Shown piece by piece: positions 11,601 to 23,027 of a stretch of DNA of 64,000 bases; within the stretch, counting starts at the first letter, position 1, and each line of letters opens with the position of its first letter. Made by a program: the position numbers and the translations under genes. The stretch is from the NCBI GenBank assembly GCA_941918925.1, contig OW799233.1, forward strand, positions 131,154,833 through 131,218,832. The letters run 5' to 3'. The notes below the pieces were generated by a model. It was not told the origin of the DNA. It ran no database searches and was given only the letters and a program-made list of their open reading frames with translations. The stretch comes from Phyto melanocephala. Its lineage: Eukaryota > Arthropoda > Insecta > Diptera > Rhinophoridae.

Positions 11601-14600
11601 AACAAGTGCCATCATTATATATTAAGTATAATTAATATACCGTAGCGTAGCCTAGATTTTAGATTTAATTTTATACGCAATTTTGAGTTATTATTTCCGA
11701 CGCCATCTTTGATTTTGAATTTTTATGTAGTTTAGTGTATTTAACTCTGGCATGAAAAACTGAATTTCTGTACTGAACCTCCAACAAAAAAAATATATTT
11801 TCAAAGAATTTTTAAAAAAATGTATTTTTAAAGAAAACTTAAAAAATTATTTTCTGAAATTTAATTAAGGTACGTTGTTTTTAATTTACAATTTTTTTTT
11901 TTTTAATTTTTAAAAGGCATTTAATAAAAATGTTGATAATTTTTAATTCGCTTGTTTTATCAGGCATTTAAATACAAATTGAAAACGTTTTTAATTCACA
12001 AATTTTTTAGTGAATATAAAATCAATAGAAATTAAAAAGTTGTGGCAATATTTGTTGTTCGAGCTATATAGCTTATACATATATCAATTACATTAGAAAC
12101 GGTTTGAACTTGAGTTTTTTCTTTGAGTTTTGAATTGAACAAATATTTTTAAATTCTGCAAAAGAAGTCTTTTTTATGCCACTACTTTCTTCATATCCTG
12201 ATGAACAAATGCTAGTACAGTTTTGAAGTTTGTAGTTAATTCCACTGTTTTTCACTTAAGAAATTTTTTATTACATACCGAGTAAGCTAACAAACGAATT
12301 TTTAGCATTGGCTTAAAATATATTTATAGACAATTTATTCAAAATATGCGTTTTTCAAAGTAATTTATAATTATTTTTTTATGTAACTTTCTGCTATTTT
12401 TATCCTTTCTGCAAGGTATTTTCCTTTCTTAATAAAATAAACAAGGCAGTGCCGAATCTGATAATACCCTTCACCCATATATAAATTTATTGTCTGCCAT
12501 TTTGTAATGGCGGCCGTCATGAATTTTAATTTTTTATAGTGCTTATATTACGGTAGTCAAGTCCTTTCAGATGATATCAATATTGACTCTCTCGGTTGTC
12601 TAGAAGCTGAAAAAAATTGATTTTCATTTGTAAATTTTTGGAATGTATATTTAAAAAAAATGTTTGCCTTTAACTTTACCGATTCGAGCCCGCTTAATCC
12701 AAAATTGTTCACGAATATATTTAGAGGCATATTATATTTACAAATAGTAGCAAAGGTACTTATAAATTATTCTATGGCTGAAAAATTTTAATTTTGGTGG
12801 TAAAAATATGGGAAAAAACAGAGGCAGTCATGTTTATTTGCTCATATCGTTTCCAGATATTTGCAAAAGATTGATACCATAGACAGATCTGAGGAACATA
12901 TGGTTGCTTCTAAAAGTTGATTTCAACCAACAGACGGACATGGCTTAGTCGACTCCTCTATTCATAAGCTTTCAGAAAATATATACTTTATGGGGTGGGA
13001 ATTAAAAATTGTAGATGGAAAGACATATTGGCAAAATCAAGGCGAATTCATACAGGTAAAATTATGAGCATAGCTGATAGGGAAGAATAATATAAAAATT
13101 TTTTGAAATCGCGTTAATTTAATTTATTAATGTATGGATGGAAAATGAGATTTGGATTCCGTATTAAACGATTAACTTTAATATTCTTTTGTGAAAATAA
13201 ATGTATATAAATATAAATATATTTGTGTTTCACAACATATATAATTTTTTTCATAAAATTTTGTTAAATTAAAGATATAAAAATTTTCCATCATTGCTAT
13301 ACGAATTGGCCTTGAAAAAGAACATCCCTTTAAAAGTTGCTTTGTTGAATTAATTCGCCGTTACATATACCGGTATGAATATGTCTTAGACGAAATTTGT
13401 TAAATTTGCCTTGATTTCGTTGATTACTACAGGGATGGAAAATTAGATTTTGGTTTCTGTATTAAACAATTACCTAAAGTCTACTTTTTTTAAAAATAAA
13501 TTTATCAAATTTATATATATTTGTTGCTTTTGCACCATTTATTTAAATTTACTAAATATATATTCTTTTTTTATTCAAATTTTATTAAATTGAACATATC
13601 ATAACTACTTTCCCATCCCTGATATACGAATTGGCAAAGACAGAAAACATCCCCTAAAAAGTTACTTTGTTTTATAAATTCGCCGTTGCATATACCCGCA
13701 TTAATTTGCCTTGGAATAACAGTAAACTGATAAATAGTTAAATATGCCATGCCTTTCTGTTATTTTTATGTTTCATAAATTCTTCAAAAAAATTTTTTCG
13801 ATATCTCTGATAATACTGAGCACATTTAGAGCAAAATATTATTGGTATAGCTTTAAGATACTTTCATATCAGAATATCGTATTTTCTTTGAAAGCAACTT
13901 AGGTTAACCCATCTATAGTTATATAACTAACTTAAGTCCTAAAACTGGCTCCATTTGTGACATAACGGCAAATCTCGAAAACTAAACCTGATTAATCATC
14001 ATCCCCAATAACTTTAAAAACGTCTTTCAGTTTTAGGGCAACAAAAAGAGTACCACACTTTGTAAATTGGTGTTTTACTTGGCAACTGTTCTCGATATTT
14101 CCTATAAACTATTTTCAAATTTGTTTTTATTAGTGGTGTTATTAATATTTATAAACTAAAAATATAGAACAAACATCAAAAAGAAAAGGTACTTAAAGTG
14201 TCTTAAGGCTACTGCGGTACTTTTTAAACGAAAAAGTTGTGGAAAAAGTACTATAGTATTAAATTTGTCTACCCTGATTTAACTAGCCAAGCCATTTTAT
14301 TTAATACTCCTATAGATGGGGGCCTTTTTATGGTTTATTATATCCTACTGGTTAAGCCCCTTTATTTTATACCCATATTGACCGTCTCAGGCCTATTAAC
14401 ATACTATTCAGTTAAATAAATTTAACGAAAAAGTTTAGTAACTTTCAATAAGCTTAAACTGAAGTTTTAACTATAAATTAAAAATGTTGTTAACAATAGG
14501 CAAGAGTTAGTTAACTTGTAGTTATCAATTATTATGAATTTAGAAGAAATGTATACATAAATATAAGTTCTTAATGTGCACCCATCTGCTAATAAATGTA

Positions 14601-16793
14601 TTTTGAAATAATTTTTGCTATAAATTTAACAATTCTCTTAGATAAACGATATCTCATGAAAAACTCTGCATTAGGTAAATTAAAATGATACATTCAACTT
14701 CAGTGGTTATATTTTCTTTTCATACCATAAGAAATATTTATTTTATGTAAATTATACGAATGTTTAAATCTTTTTAATCGTAGAGGCATCTTTCAATTGT
14801 TTAAAAATAGCAAAAATATAATATATTTAAATTCAAACATCAATTATTTTTTTCCAGTTAAGAACTTAAACGCCAAATAGTAGTCGATTAAATTTAACTG
14901 AAATTTGGCAAAATATTCTGAAAGTTATAAGATAACTGAACTTTGTGTTAATGGGTTTTGACTAACCAAGGTTTAAATTTTAAGTTTAGTGTTAACTGTA
15001 GGTTAATTTTTTTATTGTTAACGGCCCTCAGTTGTCTAGAAGCTGATTAAACCTGATTTTCGTTTGTACATTTAAGGAAAAGCAATAAAGCAGTTGTATT
15101 TTGGTGCTTATAAACCCAGTTGGTTTTGAACTGACTGTTTAGTTTTCCTCAGGATTAATTTTTGACGCAACGGTTTGCAATTTGATGTAACTAGCGATTA
15201 TTTTAAGAAGGATTGATGCCACATACAGGAGCCAAATTACGGCATTCGATCACGATCGAAATTTTACTCGAACGATCGAGTTCTCTGTGCTTTAGGTATA
15301 GAGATTCTAATAAGAATTTTTTAAATTTTGATCACGTTCGAATGCCGTAATTTGCTCCCAGGTCTGGACAATATGTGGTGGCTTCTAAAAGTTGATTTCA
15401 GTTAACAGACGGACAGATGGATATTGATCTATAGACTCCCCTATTCCCCTTTCCGAATATATATTCTTTTTGGAGTCGCAAATGAATATTATATAAATTA
15501 CAAACGGGATAACAAAACTATATATACCAATGGTAACACAGGTAAAGACATTAACAAATGTTTTTAAACAAATTAAAATTTTTTTATAAAAGCAATCAAT
15601 GAAAAATTTTCTGCAGATAGAAAATTTATGAAAAATTTTATATAAATCAAAAATTTTTATAAATTGAGAATTGTTTGATGTTACCCATTAACAATTTTTT
15701 TTTTTTAATTTTACTTATAGAAAATTTTTTTAATTAATAATTTATGATACCATAGTTCAGTCTAAGTTCGAATTAATCTTAAAAATGTCAGAAATCGATA
15801 ATAAAATAAAATTTAGAAAAAAAAAATTACTAAAAACGTTATTTAATTTGGTAATTTATCAAAACTATTTTTTTAGATCAACAATTGTTTGATAAAATTT
15901 TCTTTAAAACTTTGATAGATTTCAATATAAAAATTGTCTATTGAAAATATTCTTAAAAATAAAAGTTTGTCCAATATATACATATGTACACTAAACACAG
16001 TAACGTCACAACTCAAAATTGTCAAAAATTGCCCTTTTATCATAAGTTGATTTACAATACACATCTCTAACTACTCCAAACATGTTTATTCCATCACTAT
16101 CTTTTTGACTGCATAAATACTGTTATGTCTGTTATTCTTTTCTCATGTTAAATGTAAATGTTTTTTTCCTCTCCAAAAAATTTGAGAATTTTGATTTGTG
16201 TCATAATTATATTTAGTGCGCGATAGTCAATAATTTTTTAAACATTTTTAAAAACCAAAATATTTTCTTTTTTAAAAACGATCTACATATATATATCAAA
16301 AATTTTATTGTAAATGTAATCAGGACATTATAAATTCTCTTATTTTTAGCAAATTTTCTAATTCATTAAAATAAAACTTACTTAGTCCACTTGTTGAAAC
16401 CCTTCCAAACAATTTTGGTAGGATTTCTTAAACGTATGCCCTCAGTTTTGGATGCAAAATAATAGTCACCCACAAATTTAACATGGGAATGACTGAGCAT
16501 AGATGCCATGCGTGTTATAGTTTTTCTAAAATAGAAAATCAATAAAAAGTTAAACATATTTACACTTTACTAGTTGATCTTGTGTTCGAAGTTTTCTTTT
16601 GAAACCCCACCCACCTGTTAGAACCATCTAAAGCCTTGTATAAATCCTCGGGTTTCATGGTAAAACTAACAAACTTATCACTGACATCATTAATCGGGCG
16701 ATTAATATTCAATTGCACTAGAACATCAGCCCAATTTAGATGGGCGCACATCAATAACACTGCATATTGTAATATATTCCTGAGCCAGGACAT
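8664..16793 (-). CDS. Heparanase-related secreted protein (GH79-like, probable pseudoenzyme) with long acidic tail; five exons
   Basis: Exons on the minus strand are 16615-16793, 16382-16527, 11218-11348, 10949-11141 and 8664-10887; all introns are GT-AG. Product is about 956 aa if a 2-bp anomaly in exon 2 is discounted. Residues 1-22 form a signal peptide (MSWLRNILQ...), so the protein should be secreted. Residues 23-430 resemble heparanase: a LYKALDGSNR then ITRMAS stretch, MLSHSHVKFVGDYYF (like LSPAYLRFGGTKTDF), IDEAIWQLGT (like the ISWELGNE acid/base region), KVPVWLSLP (like KKVWLGETS, the nucleophile), and a C-terminal SVSFWVLPNANLEHC (like SYSFFVIRNAKVAAC). Both catalytic glutamates seem lost (Asp152, Leu251), so hydrolase activity is unlikely. 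Residues 431-956 are acidic and low-complexity, with furin-like sites (RRHRRS, NKRLRRS, KTKRD). Intron 2 is 5 kb and full of repeats. Homology is judged by eye; the exact ortholog is unknown. Confidence 0.82.
11630..11760 (-). mobile_element. Family A fragment in intron 2 of the heparanase-related gene
   Basis: CCGTAGCGTAGCCTAGATTTT, TTATTTCCGACGCCATCTTT and GATTTTGAATTTTTATGTAG match the middle of the DINE-1-like family A in reverse orientation (compare 55.0 kb). Confidence 0.5.
12440..13019 (-). mobile_element. Family A copy in intron 2 of the heparanase-related gene, internally shortened
   Basis: The plus strand reads ACAAGGCAGTGCCGAATCTG then ATAATACCCTTCACC, and ends TATACTTTATGGGGTGGGAA. 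This is a reverse-oriented copy lacking part of its interior and its 5' tip. Confidence 0.6.
13038..13713. mobile_element. hAT-like MITE, duplicated or dimeric copy
   Basis: It starts CAAGGCGAATTCATACAGG and ends with reverse-complement CAAGGCAAATTAATGCGGG, the termini of the MITE at 30076-30453. The body appears twice: once to about 13390 and again from about 13400, each with GATTTTGGTTTC-like and AATTCGCCGTTRCATATACC blocks. No 8-bp target duplication could be matched. Confidence 0.5.
14980..15545 (-). mobile_element. Family A fragment interrupted by a small MITE
   Basis: CTCAGTTGTCTAGAAGCTGATT leads in, and GTGGCTTCTAAAAGTTGATTTC, CAGACGGACAGATGG and TTTTTGGAGTCGCAAATG follow the inserted MITE at 15229-15358. 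Orientation is reverse to the 37.1-kb copy. Confidence 0.5.
15229..15358. mobile_element. 129-bp palindromic MITE, copy 1
   Basis: It starts GAGCCAAATTACGGCATTCG and ends CGAATGCCGTAATTTGCTCC, terminal inverted repeats of about 20 bp with further internal pairing (CGATCACGATCGAAATTT against AAATTTTGATCACG). CAG is duplicated on both sides (15226-15228 and 15359-15361). The middle GTGCTTTAGGTATAGAGATT is shared by all three copies in the window. Confidence 0.75.
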
Positions 16794-16869
16794 TTTCTTT
16801 TCGGCTCTTCGGAATCACTAGCACTTTTCTTTAAATATTATTTTCAAGTTTTCTTTATAGTTTCTGTTT

Positions 16870-16880
16870 AACGTCTGACC
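16870..16880 (-). promoter_or_regulatory. Possible initiator of the heparanase-related gene
   Basis: Reading the minus strand, GGTCAGACG places a TCAGAC initiator-like motif with its A at 16876, 83 nt upstream of the start codon. An AT-rich AATAAAATC lies about 20 bases further upstream, and no clear DPE follows. The start codon context GAAAAGAAAATG is good for a fly gene. This is motif reading only. Confidence 0.3.
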
Positions 16881-18148
16881 GGATTGATTTTATTACTTTA
16901 CCACCGTTAAATATTTTTTTTACTTGTTAAATTTTATCTCGTCTTTTCATTTGTTAATTTTAATAATAATAGCTTTAGTTTACTTGAAATTCCATTTACG
17001 TTTAAAGTTTATATAGAAATTCTAGAAATTTTTAATTCGTCGTAATAATTATCTTTTGCTATTTCAGCATAAATCACATACAATACGAGAAAGTTCATTG
17101 AAGTTTATATGCACTTTTTTTGGTGGAAACAAGTTTAAAAACGTGATGAAAATCAATGTTAATTCTTTTCAATGTTTTCAAGATTCTTTTGAGGGTTATT
17201 TTGGTTGGTATGTTTGTGTTTGCTTTTTGGTATAAAAAGAATGCGTTAATTTTGCTAATTTTAACGAATTTATATTAAAAAATTAATGAGTTAAAGTCTG
17301 TTTGTTCACTTGTATGTAACAAAAGGTAATCTCCGAAAATACTCATCACACAAAAATTCTTTCTCCAACACATAAATAATTCACAATGCACATATGTTTT
17401 GTTAGTACTTCAGGTAAGCAGATAACGCAACTAGTCCATACACGCATGTAAAGTATACTCCGTAATGGACTAGGACTAATCCAAATATCAGCCAAATGTA
17501 TGGAGAAAACGTGGTTGATTTAACATTGCGATGTCCTAGGGCTGGACCATATAACCTATCAGAGTAGTTTCAAAACTACTCTTTGTCGATGAAGAACCTA
17601 TACGACCTTGATTGAGAACTTACACGACCATTATACACGTCTTTGCAACAATTTATGTAATCGTTAAAGCACGAACACTTGTCATTTAACCACGGGGTCC
17701 AATATTATCTGCAGGTCTTTTATACAGAGTTAATCAATTTTTAGGCATATTGTAAGACCAGTAATCGTAATAGACTCTGAAATTTGCCATAATTTCTTTT
17801 AAAATAACTATTGAATACAACAATTTATCGAGCAGGGTCAGTATCACATTCCATACCTTAAAACTTTATTATATGAAATATTTGTGAAACTACATCCTTT
17901 TATAACTTTTAACATTGCATTGTTTAGAAGTACGATTAGGCAAACTCAATGGTATCCCGTAAAAAAAGTAATTCGAAATATTTACATCTAGGGAACTATC
18001 ACGCTTGTCACACTATTCGATTGAAATTATTTAAATTGCTTACTTGTAATTCCCATCGTTTATAGCTTACCTTCTTTAGATTTCACATATTTTGTATTTT
18101 TATTTTACAATGAGGGTCTTAAAGTACAAGGGGTCCAAGTGCCTTCTT
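16881..18148. other. Intergenic upstream of the heparanase-related gene
   Basis: No coding frame or repeat family was recognised. Confidence 0.5.
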
Positions 18149-18931
18149 TTTATACCCTTCACACAGTGAAAAAGGGTATATATAGGTTTGTCATTCCGTG
18201 TGAAATTTCTACAATTTTCATTTCCGACCCCATAAAGTATATATTTTCTGAAAGCTTATGAATAGAGGAGTCGATTAAGCCCTGACCGTCTGTCCGTCTG
18301 TCCGTCTGACCGTCTGTCCGTGTGTATGTTGAAATCAACTTTTTGAAGCCCCCCGACATAGGTTGGACCCGGGTAAGGTATTTAAATATCAGAAATATTC
18401 GGGAGTAGATCGGTATTGAAAATCAGAAACATCGGTACATAAACAACTGAGATATGAGCAAAAACCCACGACCACCTCGATTTTCTTTTCATAAAAACAA
18501 CATTACAACAACAACATACATACATACAAACGTGTATACTGGTTAGAGAAAACGTGGCATCGAATCCCAGCTGAGGCAAAAAAATTTTTTTTTAAATTTT
18601 TTTTTTATTTTTTTTTTTAATATTTTTTTTATTTTTTTTTTTATTTTTTATTTAATATATTATATATATTTTTATTATTATTTATTTTATTTTTTTTTTT
18701 TAATTTTTTTTTTATTTTTTTTTTTGTTTTATATATATTATATATGTATATAATAATTTTTTTTTTTTAATTTTTTTTTTAAATTTTTTTTTTTTAATTT
18801 TTTTTTTATTTTTTATTTTTTTTTTTTGTTTTTTTTAACATACATACGTGAATTTACTGTTATTGCATGACTACACGTTGTGAAGGGTATATAAGATTCG
18901 GCACGGCCGAATATAGCGCTTTTACTTGTTT
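18149..18931 (+). mobile_element. DINE-1/mini-me-like element, family A2, full-length copy
   Basis: It begins TATACCCTTCACACAGTG and ends GAAGGGTATATAAGATTC then GGCACGGCCGAATATAGCGC and TTTTACTTGTT. Inside are the CCCATAAAGTATATATTTTC core, a (GTCY)n run, a CATACATACATACAAACG stretch, a tRNA-like CTGGTTAGAGAAAACG plus CATCGAATCCCAG, and about 260 bp of A/T homopolymer blocks (18576-18836). Subterminal inverted repeats plus a 3' palindrome and microsatellite match Helentron-associated (DINE-1) architecture. The open frames here (18159-18359, 18382-18579) are chance frames. Confidence 0.75.
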
Positions 18932-21819
18932 AAATTGCGTTTACATATAGAAGTAATATATGAAGTTCGGAAAAGTATACAGTACAAGAGGGAGGTGAAT
19001 GGTGCATTGCTTAGTAAGATATAGTAGCAACAAATTCTAGAAGTTGTCATTAAAATACCTGTTTCGTTTGGAACACAACCGCTTGTGCTCAAACAAATAT
19101 TAAAATTCCTTTTTTACATGGACTGAGTGGGTGGAACTTACAGAAGTTTTAAGCTAAAATCTAGCTACTCATTGTAGTATTTGCTGTCAAAGCATCTGTT
19201 TCAAAATAATTTAGTGAACATTGTGGTTCATTTGGTTTATTCATGAAGTGTGTCTAAAATTTTCGAATCAGAGGAATTAAAAACTTTTTTATCAAATTTA
19301 TTGACCTCAAGTTGGTAAGAGGCTGGTGGAAAATAAAGTGAAAATTTATTTATTCATAACAGCAGAACGAGTACTTTATAAATCTAGAGCTCATTAATGG
19401 ATTTTTTAGAAACGGTGTACCGGGAATGGGAATACAAAAAATTCAACTGTTACACTTTTAGTAGGATTACCTTGGAACCCAACATACAAATATAATTTTA
19501 TGAATGGGTAACAAAACTTTACTAAAATAAACAGTTTGAAATGTTTGCCGAGCCATACAGTTAATACCATTATTTCCTACAAAAAAAAAACAGTGTCAAA
19601 AAAGGCAAGGTGGGAATAAATACGAGCCCGAGAAGTCATTGAATCTGATTATGAAGACTAATAAATGCAACAAAAAGCCATTAAAAATTTTTTAATAAAA
19701 TATTATTTTAAATAGTTCGTTTATATGAATTTCTTTTTAGGTATTACTAACAGTATTTTGAGGTAAAAAATCATTTATTTATAAATTTAAAAAAGTTAAA
19801 GTTAAAGGGGTATAAGTGCAACTATTCTTACTTCAAAGGTAATTGTTGGGTCTATATCTTTGTATCTTATTCAACACAAGTCGCTTTGACGCTTTGTACT
19901 TTAAGCCCCTGAAATAATTTCATAATTAATTTAATTAATGATTACATTTTTTAAAGGCATAGATCAGACAGAATATATTTCTGTAACAATTCTACTTGAG
20001 AAATTGTATAAGGTTTGCAGTTTGCGGATTTAATTCGATTTCCGAACAAAATTTTTCTCTGTGACTTGCCTCTATAATCAGACTTGTAACTGTCTTTCAA
20101 TCACTTTTTAAATAACTATCTTTCACATTCCATGTACCAACCATAAACCGTTGTTTAAAGCCAAAAGTCGTCATCGTGGGGGGATCGTTATTAAAATTTG
20201 TTGACGTTTCTGTAATCGTTTGAATTTAAGAAGATTAACTGATTAGTCCAAAGCTTCCGATCCTAAAGTTGGGGTTGTCAACATACCACTAGACCGGCTA
20301 AATACAGTTGAGTTTTAGCGACTAATTGCCATCGAATTGTCGCCTAGTTTTCAAAGACGCATCGGTATTAGCATTTAAGTTTTATTAAGGAGTCCTAAAT
20401 GCGCAGGCTTGAAGCAGTAGAATTAAAATCTATAACCATCGGAAAGATATCTTTTCAACTCAGTGTAGAAGTAATAAGTGTTTAAATCGGTTCAGTGTTT
20501 TTGAAATTTTAAATGTTAGAATAATTTAAAATAAAACAGCGTAAGTTGTTTTAACAACTATATTTATGTATATACTGTATACATTTTATGAAAGGAAAAG
20601 CATTATGGTCATTTTATTACAGTCGCTCCTTTCGGATTAGATTAGAGCCATGTAACATGTGGCCAAAGAATCATAACTATTGTTACATATCACAAAACAA
20701 AGTAATAAATGCGAAATAATACTTGTTCCATTATTTTAGAAAAGAATTACCGATCTCGTATAGCCGTATTTTCTTAACAGATCAATTTAGTTTAGATAGC
20801 AATAAAGGTTACACACTAGCATATTGTGGCCTCTAAGTAAAAAGGCCCTAACTCGAATAATTGTAATTTTACAGGAGAAGGTAAAAACGTAACAGAAACT
20901 GTATTATCAAAATGTAATTTCTTTTGATAAATTGCTTGTTAAACTGTTATTTATGATGCTATAGAATTGAATTTTTGTGGCGAGGTGCATTTGTGTGAAA
21001 TGTATTGAAACAACTAAAAAGCTCTATTTCGTAAAAAGTACAGTTTAGGGCCTTTCTACATGTGACCATCGATATGAATTTATTATTTAAAATTGAAAAA
21101 ATATCGGATGCTTTCAAAATTGATTTTTTTCACTTTTTACTTATAATTAAAATCTTTCCCTATCTTTGCTCATACGTCACTTTTGGATTTAAAAAAGTAT
21201 CGGATGAAAATCTTTCAGTAATTTTTATTAAAGTATTTTAAAGAAAATTAGATTTTAACGACGATATTTTTGAAATTATTAAAATAGTAAATTTTATCGA
21301 AGCTTACTCTTTCTATCAAAAAGATTTAACCAATTAAAAAATATGAGTTTAACTTAATTTATTTTATTGACTAACGGTCTTTATATAAAAAATGGCGTGA
21401 GCACGCGTTTCTGTATCATGAAACGTAAGAATTGGGTACTGACTTGCTCTTGAGTATTAGGAAAAATTTTAATCTAAAGAACGCTTCGAACTATTGTTAA
21501 AAATTGTAATTTATATACATATTTAATTTTTAAACTTCAAAATTACAATGTGCTAGTTGCAGAGAATATTTTGCCAGCTGAAACTTATAAAGACTGATTA
21601 GCGTAATCGATTGAATACTGATAAAATCCTTTTTTATTGATTAGGAAATTTTCTTGAAATTTTATAAAGATAATGAGTTCGTTCGTTGACTAAAAGTTTT
21701 TACTATTTTTTACTAGACTTTACTGGATTGTTTATTTTTTTTTTATGGAAAATTGTGTAAACGAACGCAATCCAAAAAAAAATTTCAATACTTTTGTGTT
21801 AACAAACAAACAAACATAT
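18932..21819. other. Intergenic, nothing recognised
   Basis: Nearly 3 kb without a supported gene, RNA or known repeat family. Confidence 0.5.
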
Positions 21820-22066
21820 CTGTAGCTTGAAGCTAAAAGGGCCAATGTCACTTTTTCGCGTTTTTGAGTTAGTCATCACATTAGATTTGTTTTCTTGCTC
21901 TTTTTCATTATGGTAAAACAGCTAAAGTCATACTTAACCCTGAACAGCTTCATAAATAAAATGCTGGCCAATATCACTATGAAAGCATATGTAAAAGTTA
22001 AAGTTCAATTCAAATTTTTCCAAAAGTAAATATTTTGACATTGGCGCTTTTAGCTCCAAGCCACAG
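21820..22066. mobile_element. 247-bp MITE with CTGTGGCTTG ends, copy 1
   Basis: It starts CTGTAGCTTGAAGCTAAAAG and ends TTTTAGCTCCAAGCCACAG, inverted repeats of about 30 bp including GGGCCAATGTCA. It is flanked by the 4-bp duplication ATAT (21816-21819, 22067-22070). The copy at 28277-28525 is clearly homologous throughout. Confidence 0.75.
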
Positions 22067-22875
22067 ATATTATGTATATCTCTTATTATTTAAATTAACG
22101 TTTTCACATTTTTCCCTATTCTGTTTTTTTTTTTAAATAATTGTTATTTTTGACGCTTCGTAAAATGGCCGCAAAGTGAAAAACACCAAGTGACCTTAAA
22201 AAATTTAACAGATTTCAACAACAAGAAATTTTGGGCGACCTTACGCATATTTTTCCTATTTTCATCGAGCTGTTATTTTATTTTAGTAAAAATGAAAAAT
22301 TAACCCAAAAGTAATAAAGTGAAAAAAGCCCCCACACAATTTTATTATTTTTTTTTTCTTAGGGACAGAGCTCTCTTTTGACAAAATTTAAAGTATATTA
22401 AACTAAAACCTTTAAAAAAAACATTAATTGATAATGCTCCTAATTTACACCTGATAAGGTTTAAACATTCCGCTTAAGAAAGTGTACTAGACAGTCGGCC
22501 TTAGATCGGAAACTGAGGATTAAGAATTTTATAGTTTAGAACTTCTCCGCTAAGAAAAGTGAGACAAACAGGCGGTCTTCTGTTGGTCGCTGGAAATTTT
22601 GTGCATTCAAACTGTCGTGTTGGCTCTATCCTTCGTCCGGATGCAGAAACTTTAAACTTGGGTAAATTCGAAACGTTGGCTTTGCTATTTCTAAACCGCT
22701 CTACAAACCTTTCAATTGTATATAATACAACCTTGACGCAGAATTACAATTAATCAAAAAATTCCTGATTGCACTTGGAAAATGCGACATAGACTCTTAT
22801 TATGCAGTTTATAGGGTGTTTATTGTACAATTGAGTCAGCCGATTTATGTAATTCGCTTACTGCACGAAAATTTG
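22067..22875. other. Intergenic, nothing confidently recognised
   Basis: A 64-codon frame at 22559-22753 has a GC content slightly above its surroundings but no family resemblance and no splice context, so it is not called. Confidence 0.45.
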
Positions 22876-22881
22876 TTTATT
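22876..22881 (-). terminator. Candidate polyadenylation signal of V-ATPase paralog 1
   Basis: AATAAA on the minus strand about 150 nt after the stop codon at 23028. A second AATAAA lies only 5 nt after the stop (23018-23023) and seems too close to be the main one. Confidence 0.35.
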
Positions 22882-23027
22882 TCTCAAGACTATAAAAAAT
22901 GTTTAAACAAAATAAACAAAACAAACATACATGCATATGTATGTATACGCAAGATAAACCAACACAAGCAAGTCTAAGAATATTTAAAAATTTTAACTTA
23001 TTTTAATTGTTAAACATTTTATTATTG

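Noticed and set aside
8664..16793. Active heparanase
   Set aside because: The residues at both expected catalytic glutamate positions differ, so an endoglucuronidase call is not supported.
22559..22753. 64-codon frame with slightly higher GC
   Set aside because: No recognisable family on either strand and no splice signals fitting a gene model.
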